Shown: positions 11,001 through 24,200 of the stretch, piece after piece
Layout: each line of letters opens with the position of its first letter
Position numbering within the stretch: position 1 is the stretch's first letter
Source: Unio delphinus
Lineage: Eukaryota; Mollusca; Bivalvia; Unionida; Unionidae
DNA length: 64,000 nt
Direction: 5' to 3'
NCBI GenBank assembly: GCA_029339505.1
Contig: JAQISU010000096.1
Span: 6,870,001 to 6,934,000, forward strand
The notes under the pieces: model-generated
Databases searched by the model: none
Seen by the model: the letters and a program-made list of their open reading frames with translations, nothing else
What the model was told of the DNA's origin: nothing
Program-made: the position numbers and the translations under genes

Positions 11001-12790
11001 TAGATTCTTTATATCATGGTCTATTGTGTCAAATGCTGCAGACAAATCAAGAAACGTGAGTACTGTAATCTTTTCGCTATCCAAAGCAGAGAGAATGTCA
11101 TTAAATACTTTCAGACGAGTAGTTTCAGTACTGTGGCAAGGACGATATGCAGAATGTACATTGCTAAAAAGACTATTTGAATTCAAATGAGATACAAGTT
11201 GTAAGATTTTTTTTATATGAACGGGAGATTAGAATATGTGCGGTATTTCTTTAAATCATTATGGTCAAGTGTTGGTTTCTTCAGCAGAGGCTTTACGATG
11301 GCAGTTTTGAAAAATGATGGGAGTTGTCCGGATGAGAGAGATATTAATAACATCAGTTATTGAAGGTAATATTGGGTCGAAGCACTCAAGCAGCAATGAT
11401 GTTGGAATTGGATCAAGTTCGCATAACTTTGGTGCATTCTTCGTCACGATTTTCCGTACTAACTCCACAGATACACATTCAAATACTCCTAAAGGTTGTC
11501 GCTGAAATTCTGTATCGTAACTGTATGGTGACAACGAATCAATTAAATTGTGTAGTCAAGTGTATCTCTAATGGTTTGTACTTTGTTACGGAAGATATTT
11601 GCACATAGGTCCTAAAGTCTACTGGAGAGAAGGTAGTTGGAAGTGGTGTACATTTACATTAGTTTGTTAGTTATTTCGAAGAGCTCTTTGCAGCTAGAAC
11701 TCTCCGTCATCTTGGTACTGTAGTGGGATAATTTGACTAAATGGACTATGTTTGTGACGTTCTTAGCGGCTTCATAGATTTGTTTATGAATAGTGAGTCT
11801 GGTGGAAAGCCAAAGCCTCTCTGCTTTACGGCGATGTCTTTTAGAAGTGGGAAGATGGTCCCTAACACTGCTATACCACGGATAAGACGTTTTGTTTTAT
11901 TGATACTCTGCATTTGGTGGCTGGGGATTGTTTTTTAAGCAATGAACGCAGGCTGTTATAGAGTTGTTCTGCTGGGGGAGGTACGCAAGTTGTTAGGTTT
12001 TCTTGGATGTCATGCATTAGTTTGGTTCTATTTTTTTTTTTGTCTTATTAGCAAATAATGGTGGAGGGTTAGGGACTGATACGTCGAGATGGCATATAAT
12101 ACAGAGGTGATCTGATGCACGTTCGTGGGATACAATGGTGGATCGCAGAATATTATCATCAGGTCTATGAAGAATCCAATCTAAAATGTGACCAAGTTTT
12201 AGGTGGGTTGGTTAACTGGCTGTTTTACGATTGAAAACATGAATGGAGTCTAGGAATGTTAACGTGTATGATTTTTCCAAGACAAAGTGAAAGTTGAAAT
12301 CTCCAGGAATAATTAAGTTGACCATATCGTATTTCCATACTCCAGAAGATTCGGACACTGCTCCAGAAAGAGATGTTCAGTGAACTTGTTTTTCTACTAG
12401 GAGGAGGACGGTAGTGACAGAAAAAATGGACTGACCTTTGTTTCAGTGTTAGTGTTGTTTGGACTAGTTCAAACGATGTGTGGCAGAAATTGAAGGTTGT
12501 ATTGTACTTAAGACATTTTTTATGGAATTCTTTGTGATGACAACCATTCCACCTCCGCGAAAGATGCTGAATAACGACTTGATGGATTAAGCGGTGGGTG
12601 TTAAATCCGAGCACTTGGGCTTATCGCCTGGTGTTTTAAGCCATGTTTATGTCAGGAACAAGACGTAGATATTCTGGTCGTTGATAAAATTAACTATTTC
12701 GATGCGCTTTTTCGGTGGTCCTACTGATTGGGCGTTAAATAATGCAAGACGCAATTGTATCTCTGGGACAGTTGACACAACGGTTGACGA
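10962..12790 (-). mobile_element. Decayed CR1/Jockey-type LINE, endonuclease plus partial RT
   Basis: Read on the minus strand, in order: an N-terminal endonuclease start (FNAQSV, then FLTETWL with one stop), RGGGMVVI-like sequence, the catalytic-region GDFN motif near 12310, a THLKLGHILDWI segment and SDH near 12100. The RT begins with a DPIPTSLL segment (11450s), then VKPLLKKPTLDHNDLKKY, HSAYRPCHSTETT and the palm motif LDLSAAFDTIDHD near 11030. The element stops there, so the FADD active site and the C-terminus are missing. Several frameshifts and stops put the domains in different frames, so it is dead. Family assignment rests on motif spacing. Confidence 0.88.
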
Positions 12791-13485
12791 TTTAAGATGG
12801 ATGTTTCACCAGGTTTTCACAATTAGCGGGCAAATTTTTTAATTGTTTATCTGGAAAGAGCAAAAGGGAGATAACTGGAATTCTTCTTCCTGTTCTAAGC
12901 CGCCATGCGTTGAAACAACGTTTCTCTTTTCGCTTCCGTTTACAATTAAGTCATGATGAATGTAGTCCCAGTTCGTTTAGTCTTGAGCACAATGTAGTAT
13001 GAAGAGTCAAGGTGTGGTCATTTAAAGCAATTCCTGAGGGTCTATCATAGCAGAAGCGGGTTGACTGGCGATCACGTCATGGTGGTTTATTCGAAATCAA
13101 ATGACGTCTTAACAGTGAAACAAGACAGCTGAGAACAATTATAATTTTTATCGTTTTTTATAGCAAAGAGATGAAGAAACACATACTAACCGAACAGCCA
13201 ATTCATTCTGAAACACAATAAAGTAGACGAACATAGAACACAAGAATATATATCATGAAAAATAGCACAAAAATGGAAGAACTGCGTCAAGTCGGTTAAG
13301 CGATAGCGACCATCTTTCCGGAACTCACTTAGGCCACGGGATCGTTCTTTAAGACAGAGGCGTCACATTATATAATAATGGAATACGACGAGATGTATAC
13401 ATTTTCATAAAAACATCTCCTTCTATGAAAGATGTATACAGCAAGCGGTATATCATTGATAAAGCGTTGATACTAGACATACAAA
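12791..13485. other. Possible 5' remainder of the LINE, otherwise featureless
   Basis: Upstream of the endonuclease start (minus sense) I see no zinc-knuckle or other ORF1 signature. The sequence may be LINE 5' region or host spacer. Confidence 0.3.
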
Positions 13486-13747
13486 TACATCTCACATCCC
13501 TACCGATTGTATTTGCTACAAAATTTACTTCTTTGCTTCTTATATCTAGATGTTATATATTAATGTTTACATGTATTAATAATGCCCGTTTTCTAAATGA
13601 ATTTAATATAATACACAATTTCATCGCAATGATTTGTTTCCCGTTTCAAAATCCCTTCTCATATATGAAGGACAAAAAAAAAAAAAAAAAAAAAAATAAC
13701 ACGCAGAAATCTGGAGTGAGAGAGAAAAAGTATTTGTGCTGGATAAA
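13486..13747 (-). repeat. Dispersed repeat, inverted partner of 6630-6876
   Basis: It is the reverse complement of 6630-6876 over its full length. It differs mainly by an expanded poly-A/T tract (13674-13697 here, 8-9 T near 6680 in the partner). Confidence 0.82.
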
Positions 13748-13826
13748 ATGTTGTTGTTCCATAAAATTAATATAATATTCTGTAAATCGATTATTATTAA
13801 TTCAATATGAAATTGTCCTGAGTCCA

Positions 13827-13829
<3 letters not shown>

Positions 13830-13894
<65 letters not shown>
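13830..13894. repeat. (CT)n microsatellite
   Basis: About 65 bp of uninterrupted CT. The Arg/Glu-repeat frame on the minus strand is an artefact. Confidence 0.97.
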
Positions 13895-13897
<3 letters not shown>

Positions 13898-13962
13898 TCG
13901 AAGCAAGATAGGATCGAAAATCAATGAAAAGCAATCATCGTCTCCATCGATTGAATAATTTC

Positions 13963-14022
13963 TAGATAGATAGATAAATAGATAGATGGATGGATGGACG
14001 GACGGACGGACAGACAGACAGA
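13963..14022. repeat. Evolving tetranucleotide tract (GATA/GATG/GACG/GACA)n
   Basis: Four successive blocks differ from the next by one base: GATA, GATG, GACG, GACA. This suggests stepwise mutation and slippage. Confidence 0.93.
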
Positions 14023-14027
14023 TGCTG

Positions 14028-14277
14028 TTGTTGTTGTTTTAGGGTTTAACGCCATTTTTACCATAAGATATGCTATACATGACGGCCAGTATTAATGGTG
14101 GAAGAAGAACCGCGGAAGCGCCCAGAAAGAAGCATTGACCCTCGAGAAACTACTAGCAAGCTTTCTCACATATACATTTTGGCCAAACCAGAAACTTGAA
14201 CCCACGCAGACAGAGGTGAGATGGCAATGATCCATAAGGTTGAGCACAATTGACCGCTCGGCCACTCGGGGCCCCAG
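14028..14277 (-). mobile_element. tRNA-derived SINE, family A, near full length
   Basis: On the minus strand it begins with a Ser/Leu-tRNA-like head: A box GTGGCCGAGCGGTC, B box GGGTTCAAGTTTC after TCACCTCTGTCTGCG. It continues with GTGAGAAAGCTTGCTAGTAG, TTCTTCTTCCACCATTAATAC, TGGCCGTCATGTATAGC and a tail GGCGTTAAACCCTAAAAC followed by AAC repeats. It is the best copy of this family in the window. Confidence 0.85.
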
Positions 14278-15488
14278 ATGGATCTATGGATATCACATGA
14301 CCATGGACGCAACTGTTTTGTTGAATTACTTGAGGAAACGTCTGCAAGAAAATACCAAGATTCCTCTGAATGTTATGTCTCAACTGCAAACTGGGCCATA
14401 ATTATCCCTGTGTGCGGATCTCAGTCATCTTAAACACAAAATATTAACGTCGACAGTATCGCCGCCAGGCAATACCGACATTGTCTCGCTACATGTTAAT
14501 GCCGGCTCTTCAAGCAGACATAAACACATAATCATTCAAAACCAGATACGTGAATGAGGACGGGGAGTTTTCGATTTCGATTTTTCTCGTGATTTACTCC
14601 GTATGAATAAAACGTAACTCAGAACAAATCCAGGAAGGCTGAAAGACACAATAAACCTATTGCAAAATAATAACTTAAAATGCACGCTTTCGCTGTTCAT
14701 CAATGAAATTCATATGTCATGCAACGTAAAACACTTTCTGTGCATATGTCAAGAACGCGCTCGTGTCACTATGTAAAATGGTTCTATAACATCACAGGGT
14801 AATAACTGCAATTATTATGAATCATTGATACCATTGGCAATTTCATGGGTAAAAGCGCCAGATGTTGCCGCCAATCTATTATTAATATTTCCGAATAACC
14901 TTTCCATAAACGCTTTTTTTTCTATTGCTAAATACAGAGTCTCCCGACAAATCTGCCAAAATACATCCGTTTTGATGGTCTTCCTGTACATAATTGAAGC
15001 CAATAAAATGAAACAGTTAAGTTTGCAAGTTGCCATTAGTAGTAAATCATGGTAAACAGTATACTAATAGCATTGGCACTGCACACAAATTTTACTCTTT
15101 TAAATCTGAAAAGGGACACCAATGCAGTTTTGCAAAGTCAAGTTCGAGGAACTTAGTGTAGATTCTTTGGAGACTCAGTTTATCGTGTACAATATCATTC
15201 TTGACGGAACTTATATGTTGTGTTCTTTTGTGTGTGCATGTACCGCTTGTAATGGTACTTAGTCATTTAAAAAAAGAAGATCTCAAAGCGGATCAATGGT
15301 AGCAAGTCAGGAAAACAATTTTATTTTTATTAAGAATAATAATGCCATTTAGAATTAACAAATATAACACTAATGTGCCACTTGGATGAGAATACTATTG
15401 TAAGGTGTGAAATATATCTAATGTGATCTTGTCATGATCCTGTTTTATTTAGAGACAACTATAAAAATGTCAGTGAAAATCTCTCTCC

Positions 15489-15530
<42 letters not shown>

Positions 15531-18130
15531 ATCGTCCATCCAGATAAAGTATGTCGTTAGTTCGTCTTCCCCTACTGACTAACATTGCAAGTTAACTTTG
15601 TACGTGGTCTCACCCACCGCGACCGACCTATCCATGCATCTATAGCCTGCCATGACCGGCGTACTACGTAATCGGTTGACCACTCGGTCGGCTGCGGAAA
15701 AGGATCTCTTTTTGTCACAACTAATTTACACACTTAGTCTATTTCTGGCAAACAGACTTGCAAACCTTAAATCATAGACCGTAGCAAAATTATGTCCGAC
15801 AATCTAATTCAACAGTACAGTCGTTATTATTTAGTATCATCCCCATTGGGTATTGCGTCATTAAATGTACCTAAAAAATACATAATTAGTTTTAAATACA
15901 TCGTGTGAAACGAATTAGGTATTTTTAGGTACATTTTAATGACTCTGGCCTGAAAATTTGATGAGTCACAAATAGGATGAAATTCGCGATGCTGTCTGGA
16001 ACGAACTATAATGGAGAACACCGTCACAGACACACGGACTATACACATCATTATACAAATACAGCAAAGACTGTAACAGTCAGAATTGTGTTATGTTAAA
16101 TGGCATTCGTTAAATTTGTCTAACGTCCTCAATCTACCCCAGTTGAATTAAACATAAAAAATGTGATTGCAAAAGAAAACTCTGCATATAACGATCAGAT
16201 TGGTTCGATTATTATCAGTGCACCCGCTGCTTCTTCAAGTAAATGTGCATTAATAATAGAAAAACTTGCCATATTTTATTGACAGAATAGAGAAATGTCC
16301 AAGAAAGTAACGAATTAGAAGTCTTCTCAGTCACTACACACTGATCCCAGTATTGTATTTTATCGTACCATTGCCTACCATATATTTTTTTCCATGTTAG
16401 AATTGATGAAACTTAAAGGTTAACCGTATACAAAGATAGTAATTACTTATTAATTCTTTCATATGACATTCATTGATAAGATGTGATAGAAAAGTGATAA
16501 TATTAAATGTTTTTGTTCTATTTTCTCATGGGTAGAAACCTGTGTAGTTAGTGTTGAAAGGTCACTCCGGTCGCCTCAATAACATATTCGTATCAATGCG
16601 CGATATTCACACAAACACTGCACGTGTCTCGAAGTGTTTATGCAATGCTTCCGATACATAAGAATAATAAACTTTTCTAGGCTTGTGTTCACTCTTTAAG
16701 AGCGGCATATATAGGTAGATTCTACTTCTATAATTATTCGGATTTTCATAAAAGAGTTCAAGACCGGATTACCTTTTTATAAAGTGAGAGTCAATACCAC
16801 TAGCTGACCAATTATCTATGTGCTGAATCTGCTAACTATATGGCAGAAATGCAGGGTTATTCTAATTTAATTAGAACAATGACAGAGAAAAATAATCTGT
16901 GTCGGTGTTTGTATAAAGACAAGGAAATCTCAGTCATGGGGTTAGATGGGGAGGCAGAACTTCGTGGGGAGACAATTTAACCCTTTGAGTATGATTTCTT
17001 TGTATCCGTGCAAACCCCAACACAGATTATATTAACCTTACAAGTTACACTAAATTTCCAGTGCAATTTGAGGAAACATGTGTCACATGTTACATTTCTA
17101 TTTGTCACCAGACTGCCTCATCCTATGATATATTCCCCTTTCTGCACAGATAGCTTCATAATAGAAACATATTATTTGCAGATGTCCCCATATTGCCGCA
17201 TATAACTACCAATTGTTTTAACACAGAATGGGTATCAATCAATATTCTTGATCGAAGAAATGGAAGTGAAAATTCTTGTTAAATATTTATCACATGCCCT
17301 CACCTACCACATATAATTTCATATGCTATTTTTCTCGAATTTTGTTAACGGGGCAGGGATAAGAAAATTAGTAAAATAAATGTGAGACACGAGTACTTTT
17401 ATAATCAATTTAACATTGTGTTGTTTGTCATGCTCGTTTTAACCAGTACATAGATGACATCAGCGATAGCATATACTTGTGTGTATCAGTTTCAACTATA
17501 CGCGTTGTTCTGATGTTTTCTTCCCATCATAAATGACTAAGAGAATAAAGTATGGTGTGTAAGAAAAGAACCAGTTTCTGCACTCTTTAATTTTAAATTT
17601 TATTTATTTTTCATTTATGATGAAGTTGCAAACTTTGCATAAAGGGAAATCTATTAGGAGGGTAATGCAATCAGTTCGTTCCTACTTTTTTAGTTAAGTA
17701 TTAAAAATTGATTTCTTGTACTGAACTAAAACATTAGATATTTAAGATGTAAACACTCTCCTGATACGAATTTTAGATCTTCTGCAATCTATGGTTGAGT
17801 TTGCAAATGGTAAGCACCTAAGTATACCTGACCAAACGGTGTATCCATTAATGGGAAGTTAATTGTAGTTATTTCTCTGTTCGCATTTATTTTTGTTGCA
17901 TTTCAGATATGTATAGCGCGTGTCCACCTAACTGATATGTGGGGTCATTAAAAGAACCACAATAATGATGGAAACATTTATATGGCATGTAGTCGGAAAA
18001 TGTAATTTATTGTTAGAAGTACAAAATCGAGTGCATCCTTTAACTTCATGTTCTCAGCATGGGAAGCGCGGGCATCATCTCGTGCTAGGTCAGTTTTTGC
18101 ATGTGCGAGCAAAGTTCGACATGTACATGG
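14278..18130. other. 5' flank of the chitin-binding gene, no gene found
   Basis: It holds a (CA)n tract (15490-15529), the short repeat near 16950-17035, and otherwise AT-rich sequence. A stretch at 15590-15700 has a weak minus-strand tRNA-like A box (CCGAGTGGTCAACCG) without a B box. I found no exon with convincing splice or coding support. Confidence 0.4.
15490..15529. repeat. (CA)n microsatellite
   Basis: About 20 CA dinucleotides. Confidence 0.97.
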
Positions 18131-18132
18131 TG

Positions 18133-18140
18133 TATAAAAG
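18133..18140 (+). promoter_or_regulatory. TATA box of the chitin-binding protein gene
   Basis: TATAAAAG is followed by GG and lies 44 bases before the ATG of the signal-peptide exon. With the usual 25-32 bp spacing, transcription should begin near 18162-18170 and leave a 5' UTR of only about 15-22 bases. No upstream element was assigned. Confidence 0.65.
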
Positions 18141-18183
18141 GGATTTTTCTTATCAAAAGGCAGGTGTCTGTACTTACTGCATC

Positions 18184-18250
18184 ATGTATCCCTGTTTTAG
18201 TGCCATAGTGATGCTATGGCTTATACACACCCCACTCCTCCTGGCCAAAG
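18184..18250 (+). CDS. Exon 1: signal peptide
   Basis: ATG opens MYPCFSAIVMLWLIHTPLLL, a hydrophobic secretion signal, followed by AK and a phase-1 GTAAGA donor. I chose this ATG because it lies just after a TATA box and is followed directly by the hydrophobic core. Longer upstream-open frames contain the TATA box and are not expected to be translated. Cleavage probably falls near the exon junction. Confidence 0.75.
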
Positions 18251-21200
18251 GTAAGACATCAAGTTCCCATTTGAGTGCAAACTCGTCTTCGATAATCTTT
18301 GTTTTTATGTGTATATTTAATACTTATATTTAATCAGAAAGAAAACATAAACCTTAAGGCAATATATAGGCATTGTGCCAGAGCGCTCGCCGTCAGCACA
18401 CTTTTGATTGCAATGAATCAAATTGTATTGGTATTTTGTTTTAAACACAAACCACGCGTATACATGTCTTTGTAACTCCCAATCATTAGAGTAAAAAAAA
18501 TGCAAGCAAACCGTGCGCAAATAAATGGACTTAAAAAAATCTCAAGCCCTGTCTCAAATTCTGCACGTCCTTACCCCAATATCCACATACCCAAGAATTA
18601 ATCCATTTTTATTGTATTTTACACAACATTACAATAGCTGCACTTCAGATATGACGCGTTCAAAATTGACACGTTTATTTGGATCACAAAATATTTCAAG
18701 TAAAGCAATATTCTCCGTTAGGATCTGAGGTCCGGCATTGATTGCTCCAACAATGTCCTCTTTGTTCGGTGGAGATCAAGTGTATATGTTCATTAGCATC
18801 TGAAGCCTATCTTGATTGATAAAGTTTCTCTTTTAGACATTTTCATTTCATACATATAGTAGCCACGGTTTAACCATTATTGCATTACATTAACCTGTGA
18901 ACAAGGGAAAAATTGCGTTATTATTTATTAAACTGCATTTTGGTCTAAAGTCTCCAGACGTCGACATAACAGTTAATAGCTTGTTGTTGTGTGTATAAAT
19001 GGGTAGCCTTAATAAAACTGTGGCCTAGCATCATTGTACTAGTTGCAACCCTTTATGGAACACTTCTGGTACCCATTAGACTGGTTCTGGCTGGTTTCTG
19101 TCTTGTACAGATATCTAAATTGAAAGGGTATTTTGTCTGGTAGAATAGCAATTGTGTTAAAGCAAAGTGATCTCGTGTAGGTAATCCAGTCTGTTCTCCA
19201 TTAGCAAGTCGCATGCATCGCTTTGTACACCCTCTTCACTAAGGGGAGATAATTAAAGATAATATACATTTTTCAGTTTCTTAAATAAATCTCCATTTCC
19301 TTGATGCAAAGTTTCTGGGGCAATTTTCTTTTCTGCAAGTCAGTCAGTCGAATACCACAGAGAATCCAGGAGGGGACTTTTTCTAAATTTAGTGGGGTAT
19401 TGGTTTTTCAGATTTTTTAGCAAATGCATATCAGGTGGGAACACCCACCCCCGGCCCCGAGAAACGATTCTCAAGAACGTCATAAAGAATTGTATATCCC
19501 TGTACATGATTTCCTTTTCTTTTTTTTTCTTCAAAATATAAATCATTTTTCTGATATTCTTACATCTACTTGGTACAGTGATAGTGTTTCAAAGACCTGT
19601 TTAAAAAAAACCCATTGCTTTCAGCGGTTTTTCTTGAGGTTCTGACATCACTAGAATGAAGATAGGTACCCAGGCCCCTCCCAATTATCCTTTTTGTTTA
19701 TATTGTATATGATGTGCATGTACTTTTATTAAGTTTCTTAATGTGCATAATTTTAGAAGAAAATGAGATTTCATTTTAATTGCAAGGTTTAAACTCTATA
19801 TATACAATAAATTGACAAGTTTAAAATGGAAATCAAATTTAAATTAAATTGTGAAAGTTTTCAACATTTTCACAATGTTTAGTAAAGGGAAATCCAGAAT
19901 ATGAAAATGTGCCAATTACATGTACATTTATCAAGTAAATCATGGTTCCGATATACAAGTATTTAAACTCTGTTGGATAAGTTTTAATGATAAAAAGATG
20001 AATTTGTTTCTGAACCTTTTAGAGTCTTATTGCTTGAAAGGTGTTATGTTTGTTATTTAGTTAATGCTAGGTAAATGTTGCATGGGAATATATTGATCTT
20101 TTGATTTCTTGCATTCCATCTTTGCTATCCCATGACTCCCATTATTTACTAATTAATGCACATATACTATGAATGATCTGGTCATATCAGATTTATCATA
20201 TTTTGACGATTTGTTTACTTTTTAGTACATCTGCATTGTATGCATGTAATTAGTGCTGGTTTGGAGAGTATTGCAAAAAGATTTGATCTACCCTCCCTGT
20301 ATATAAAACGTGCAAGCAGAAAGGTGTCCATTGTAAGGAATAGATTGATCAGTGGTCAAGCTAGACATGAAATTTTAGTGTTTGTGAAAGAAATTTGTTG
20401 CATTTCTGGTCTTTAGTCTCTATTTGTATAACTAGACAGCTTCACTTGTACATGTGCTGCACTGGTGAGCCTTGCTAGAAAATTATATACCAATTTGACC
20501 AAGTTCTCTTGTTTATTTTTCTTCACAATAAAAAATGTTTGTGAATGTGTTACCAAAATATATACCTATTCATATTATCTTTTTTCATACAATCTGATAA
20601 TCCAGTTTCCTTTAAAAAAATGTGCTTGAAGCATCTTGGATATTAAAAGGTGCCATATATGGTGATAACATAATTACCCCAAATGTGTAATGAAGCCATA
20701 TCACTTCGACTGTATGAGGACATTAATAATGCTACGGGCTTAGGCTCAAATAAACAGTAACATAGAAAGAGTGAAAATAACAAGAATGTAAAACTTAATA
20801 AACAATTGAGTGCAAATATCTTTTCAGAAAAGAAAAAATAAACTTGCGGTTTTAAGAATAGATTCCAAAATTAATCCAGAATAATTCAAAATATTGTCCA
20901 CTAGAGAAATTGCAAAAGTCCTGGTAATAAAATGTCCAAATAATTCTAAGTTCGAATTCCAGCGAAGTATCCAATATGGAAGACGATGTCTTTTGATGAA
21001 GTCGGTTCTTGTTAATGAAAATCTGAGTACATATTCTCTTCCAGATAACTAACAAAATAATTCCTCTTGATCCAAACGAATTAACACAATTTCCAGCACA
21101 CGGTAATTAAAAATAACTAAAAAAAACACAACTTAATATTCTAAAAGCCCAAGTTCTTCTACTGAATAACTTGCTCCAAAACATAGTTTATATACCTGTT

Positions 21201-24200
21201 TTTACGTAAACAAGAAAGGGGTCACAATCTTCTAGAATCTCAAAGAATTTTACGTTCAAGAAATCATGTAAACAGCATATGACCCAACTAAATTAGAAAG
21301 ATGTTTATACTTTACTCCATTTTGTCCTTGGAAACAACCAATCATTTTAAAAGCTTGTTTACAACTCTGAAACCAGGTCAGAAATGAGGTCAACTCTTTA
21401 AAGTACAGGTCACCCTCCCAATCAATGAACAATCTTAAAACTTAAAATGCCAAATTTAAATCAAACAAACCATAAAAATAAGTATAAATGACTTGTATCA
21501 CATATATGTAACAATAAAAACAAGATACTGTTATTTGTACTGGAATTATACTTATGGTGACATATTTTTTCAAAATGAAATTGTTTTGGTTTAAATGTGC
21601 TGTTGAATAAGGAGACTTTATGTACAAGAAGTAGCAAACTTGAGATGGCCAGCAGGTATGAAAACCCAGATGCACATTTAAACTTTATTTGTGGCCCTGA
21701 GTGGCAGTGATCTAAAAGCACTTTCTGTTATGGATCACTGCCATCTCACCTGTCTTCATGGGTTCAAGTCTCAGATTCCACCAAATTTGGGTAGGTGAGA
21801 AAGCTTGCCTGAGAAGCTTCTCTTGGGTCAGTGGTTTTTTCCAGGGTTTTGCTGGGTTCTTCCTCCGCCATTAATATTGGCCGCCATGTATAGCCTATTG
21901 TGTGCTGAAGAATGGAATTAAATGCTGCAATAAATCTGGCTATTTATTGCTTTAGTGAGAACAGGAATTTGATGTCCACGACTACTTTGCCTCCTTTGTA
22001 TATTCGACAGTGGTAACTATGAGGCCTGCAATCACTGTTCAGCTCACTTTAATGCTAATTACAATTTAACTTATCAGTGATATATTAATGCTAAATGTCT
22101 CGGGATGAAAGGTAGATAACTCTACCTAACAAGTAACAGTTGGAAGTGTTCATGGTCTATAACCTTGCCTGCCAATAATGCACTCTTGCATGAAAATGTT
22201 GCACTGTTTTTTTTTAAAATAAAGAATTCTTGTTGGATTTCTAATGTCTTGTTTCTCTTTGTGAAACTATAAAAGCATATATAGTAACAAGGAAACGATG
22301 CAGTGTTGTAAAAGTGTTTAAAACGTTTTGAAGAAAAGTTTGAGCTGGCTACTGGCAGCTAATTACAAGATTGACAAAGCATGCAGAGCCTCTGTGGCAG
22401 AGTGGTCTAAGCGCTCTCCATTAGGATTACTACCATTTCACCTGTCTGCGTGGGTTCAAGTCTTAGATTCGGACAATTGGATATGTGAGAAAGCTTGACA
22501 GTAGCTTTTTATGGGTCTTTGGTTCTTTCCTGGCCTTTTCTGGGTTCTTCCTCCACCATTAATACTGGCCGCCATGTTTAGCCTATCGTATGCTGAATAA
22601 TGGGCGTCAGACCCTACAACAAAGACAACAAAACATGCAAATACAGTATTTAGTCTTGAGCTAAATGCAGAAATGCTACCCAATCCAGTAAAATGTGAAA
22701 TGTCAGCCACAATGACCCTTTCTGTACAGGTGTGGTACTAACAATTTCTAGTTTAATGGTCCAAACATGAATGGTTGAAATTTGGAGGAGATGCCTCTAA
22801 ATCAGACATAACAAAACTGTTAAGAATCCAAAAGAGGGCATAGCATTTAATTCTAGATAGTCTTGACATTTTTAAGATCCATTAAATTATATAAAATTTT
22901 ACCAGTACATACAGAATATTTCTTTGAAAGGCCTAATTTATATAGTGTCAAAAAAAGCAATTCCTGTATACCGGAGCAGTGCTGATGGTACTCCAAATTT
23001 AAGGTCTGTTAGAGGCAAGAATTCTTATAAGGAGCTTTCAGTATATTTATCCATTGGTATGGAACATTATTCCCAGTGACATACTTTGGCAGGTTCCTGG
23101 CATTTCTTGTCATAATCAATATCTTAAATGGATTATATATTTAGTCAAACCAGCAGTAGTTTGAATGGATTATATATTTAGTCGAACCAGCAGTATCTTA
23201 AATGGATTATATATTTAGTCAAACCAGCAGTATCTTGAATGGATTATGTATTTAGTCAAACCAGCAGTATCTTAAATGGATGATATATTTAGTCGAACCA
23301 GCAGTATCTTAAATGGATTATATATTTAGTCAAGCCAGCAGTATCTTAAATGGATTATATATTTAGTCAAACCAGCAGTATCTTGTATGGATTATGTATT
23401 TAGTCAAACCAGCAGTATCTTGAATGGATTATATATTTAGTCAAACCAGCAGTATCTTGAATAGATTATGTATTTAGTCAAACCAGCAGTATCTTAAATG
23501 GATGATATATTTAGTCGAACCAGCAGTATCTTAAATGGATTATATATTTAGTCAAGCCAGCAGTATCTTAAATGGATTATATATTTAGTCAAACCAGCAG
23601 TATCTTGTATGGATTATGTATTTAGTCAAACCAGCAGTATCTTGAATGGATTATATATTTAGTCAAACCAGCAGTATCTTGAATAGATTATGTATTTAGT
23701 CAAACCAGCAGTATCTTGAATGGAGGATATATTTAGTCAAACCAGCAGTATCTTGAATAGATTATATATTTAGTCAAACCAGCAGTATCTTGAATGGAGG
23801 ATATATTTAGTCAAACCAGCAGTATCTTGAATGGATTATGTATTTAGTCAAACCAGCAGTAACTTGAATGGATTATGTATTTAGTCAAACCAGCAGTATC
23901 TTGAATGGATTATGTATTTAGTCCAACCAGCAGTTTCTTGAATGGATTATGTATTTAGTCAAACCAGCAGTATCTTGAATGGATTATGTATTTAGTCAAA
24001 CCAGCAGTATCTTGAATGGATTATGTATTTAGTCAAAACAGCAGTATCTTGAATGGATTATATATTTAGTCAAACCAGCAGTATCTTGAATGGAGGATAT
24101 ATTTAGTCAAACCAGCAGTATCTTGAATAGATTATATATTTAGTCAAACCAGCAGTATCTTGAATGGATTATATATTTAGTCAAACCAACAGTATCTTGA

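Noticed and set aside
13621..13896. Arg-Glu repeat protein on the minus strand
   Set aside because: Translation of a (CT)n microsatellite and a poly-A tract.
15590..15700. Third SINE family on the minus strand
   Set aside because: An A-box-like CCGAGTGGTCAACCG is present, but there is no B box and no match to the other SINE bodies.
17965..18183. Longer first exon starting at ATG 17965
   Set aside because: It would place the TATA box inside coding sequence and put 73 non-hydrophobic residues before the signal peptide.
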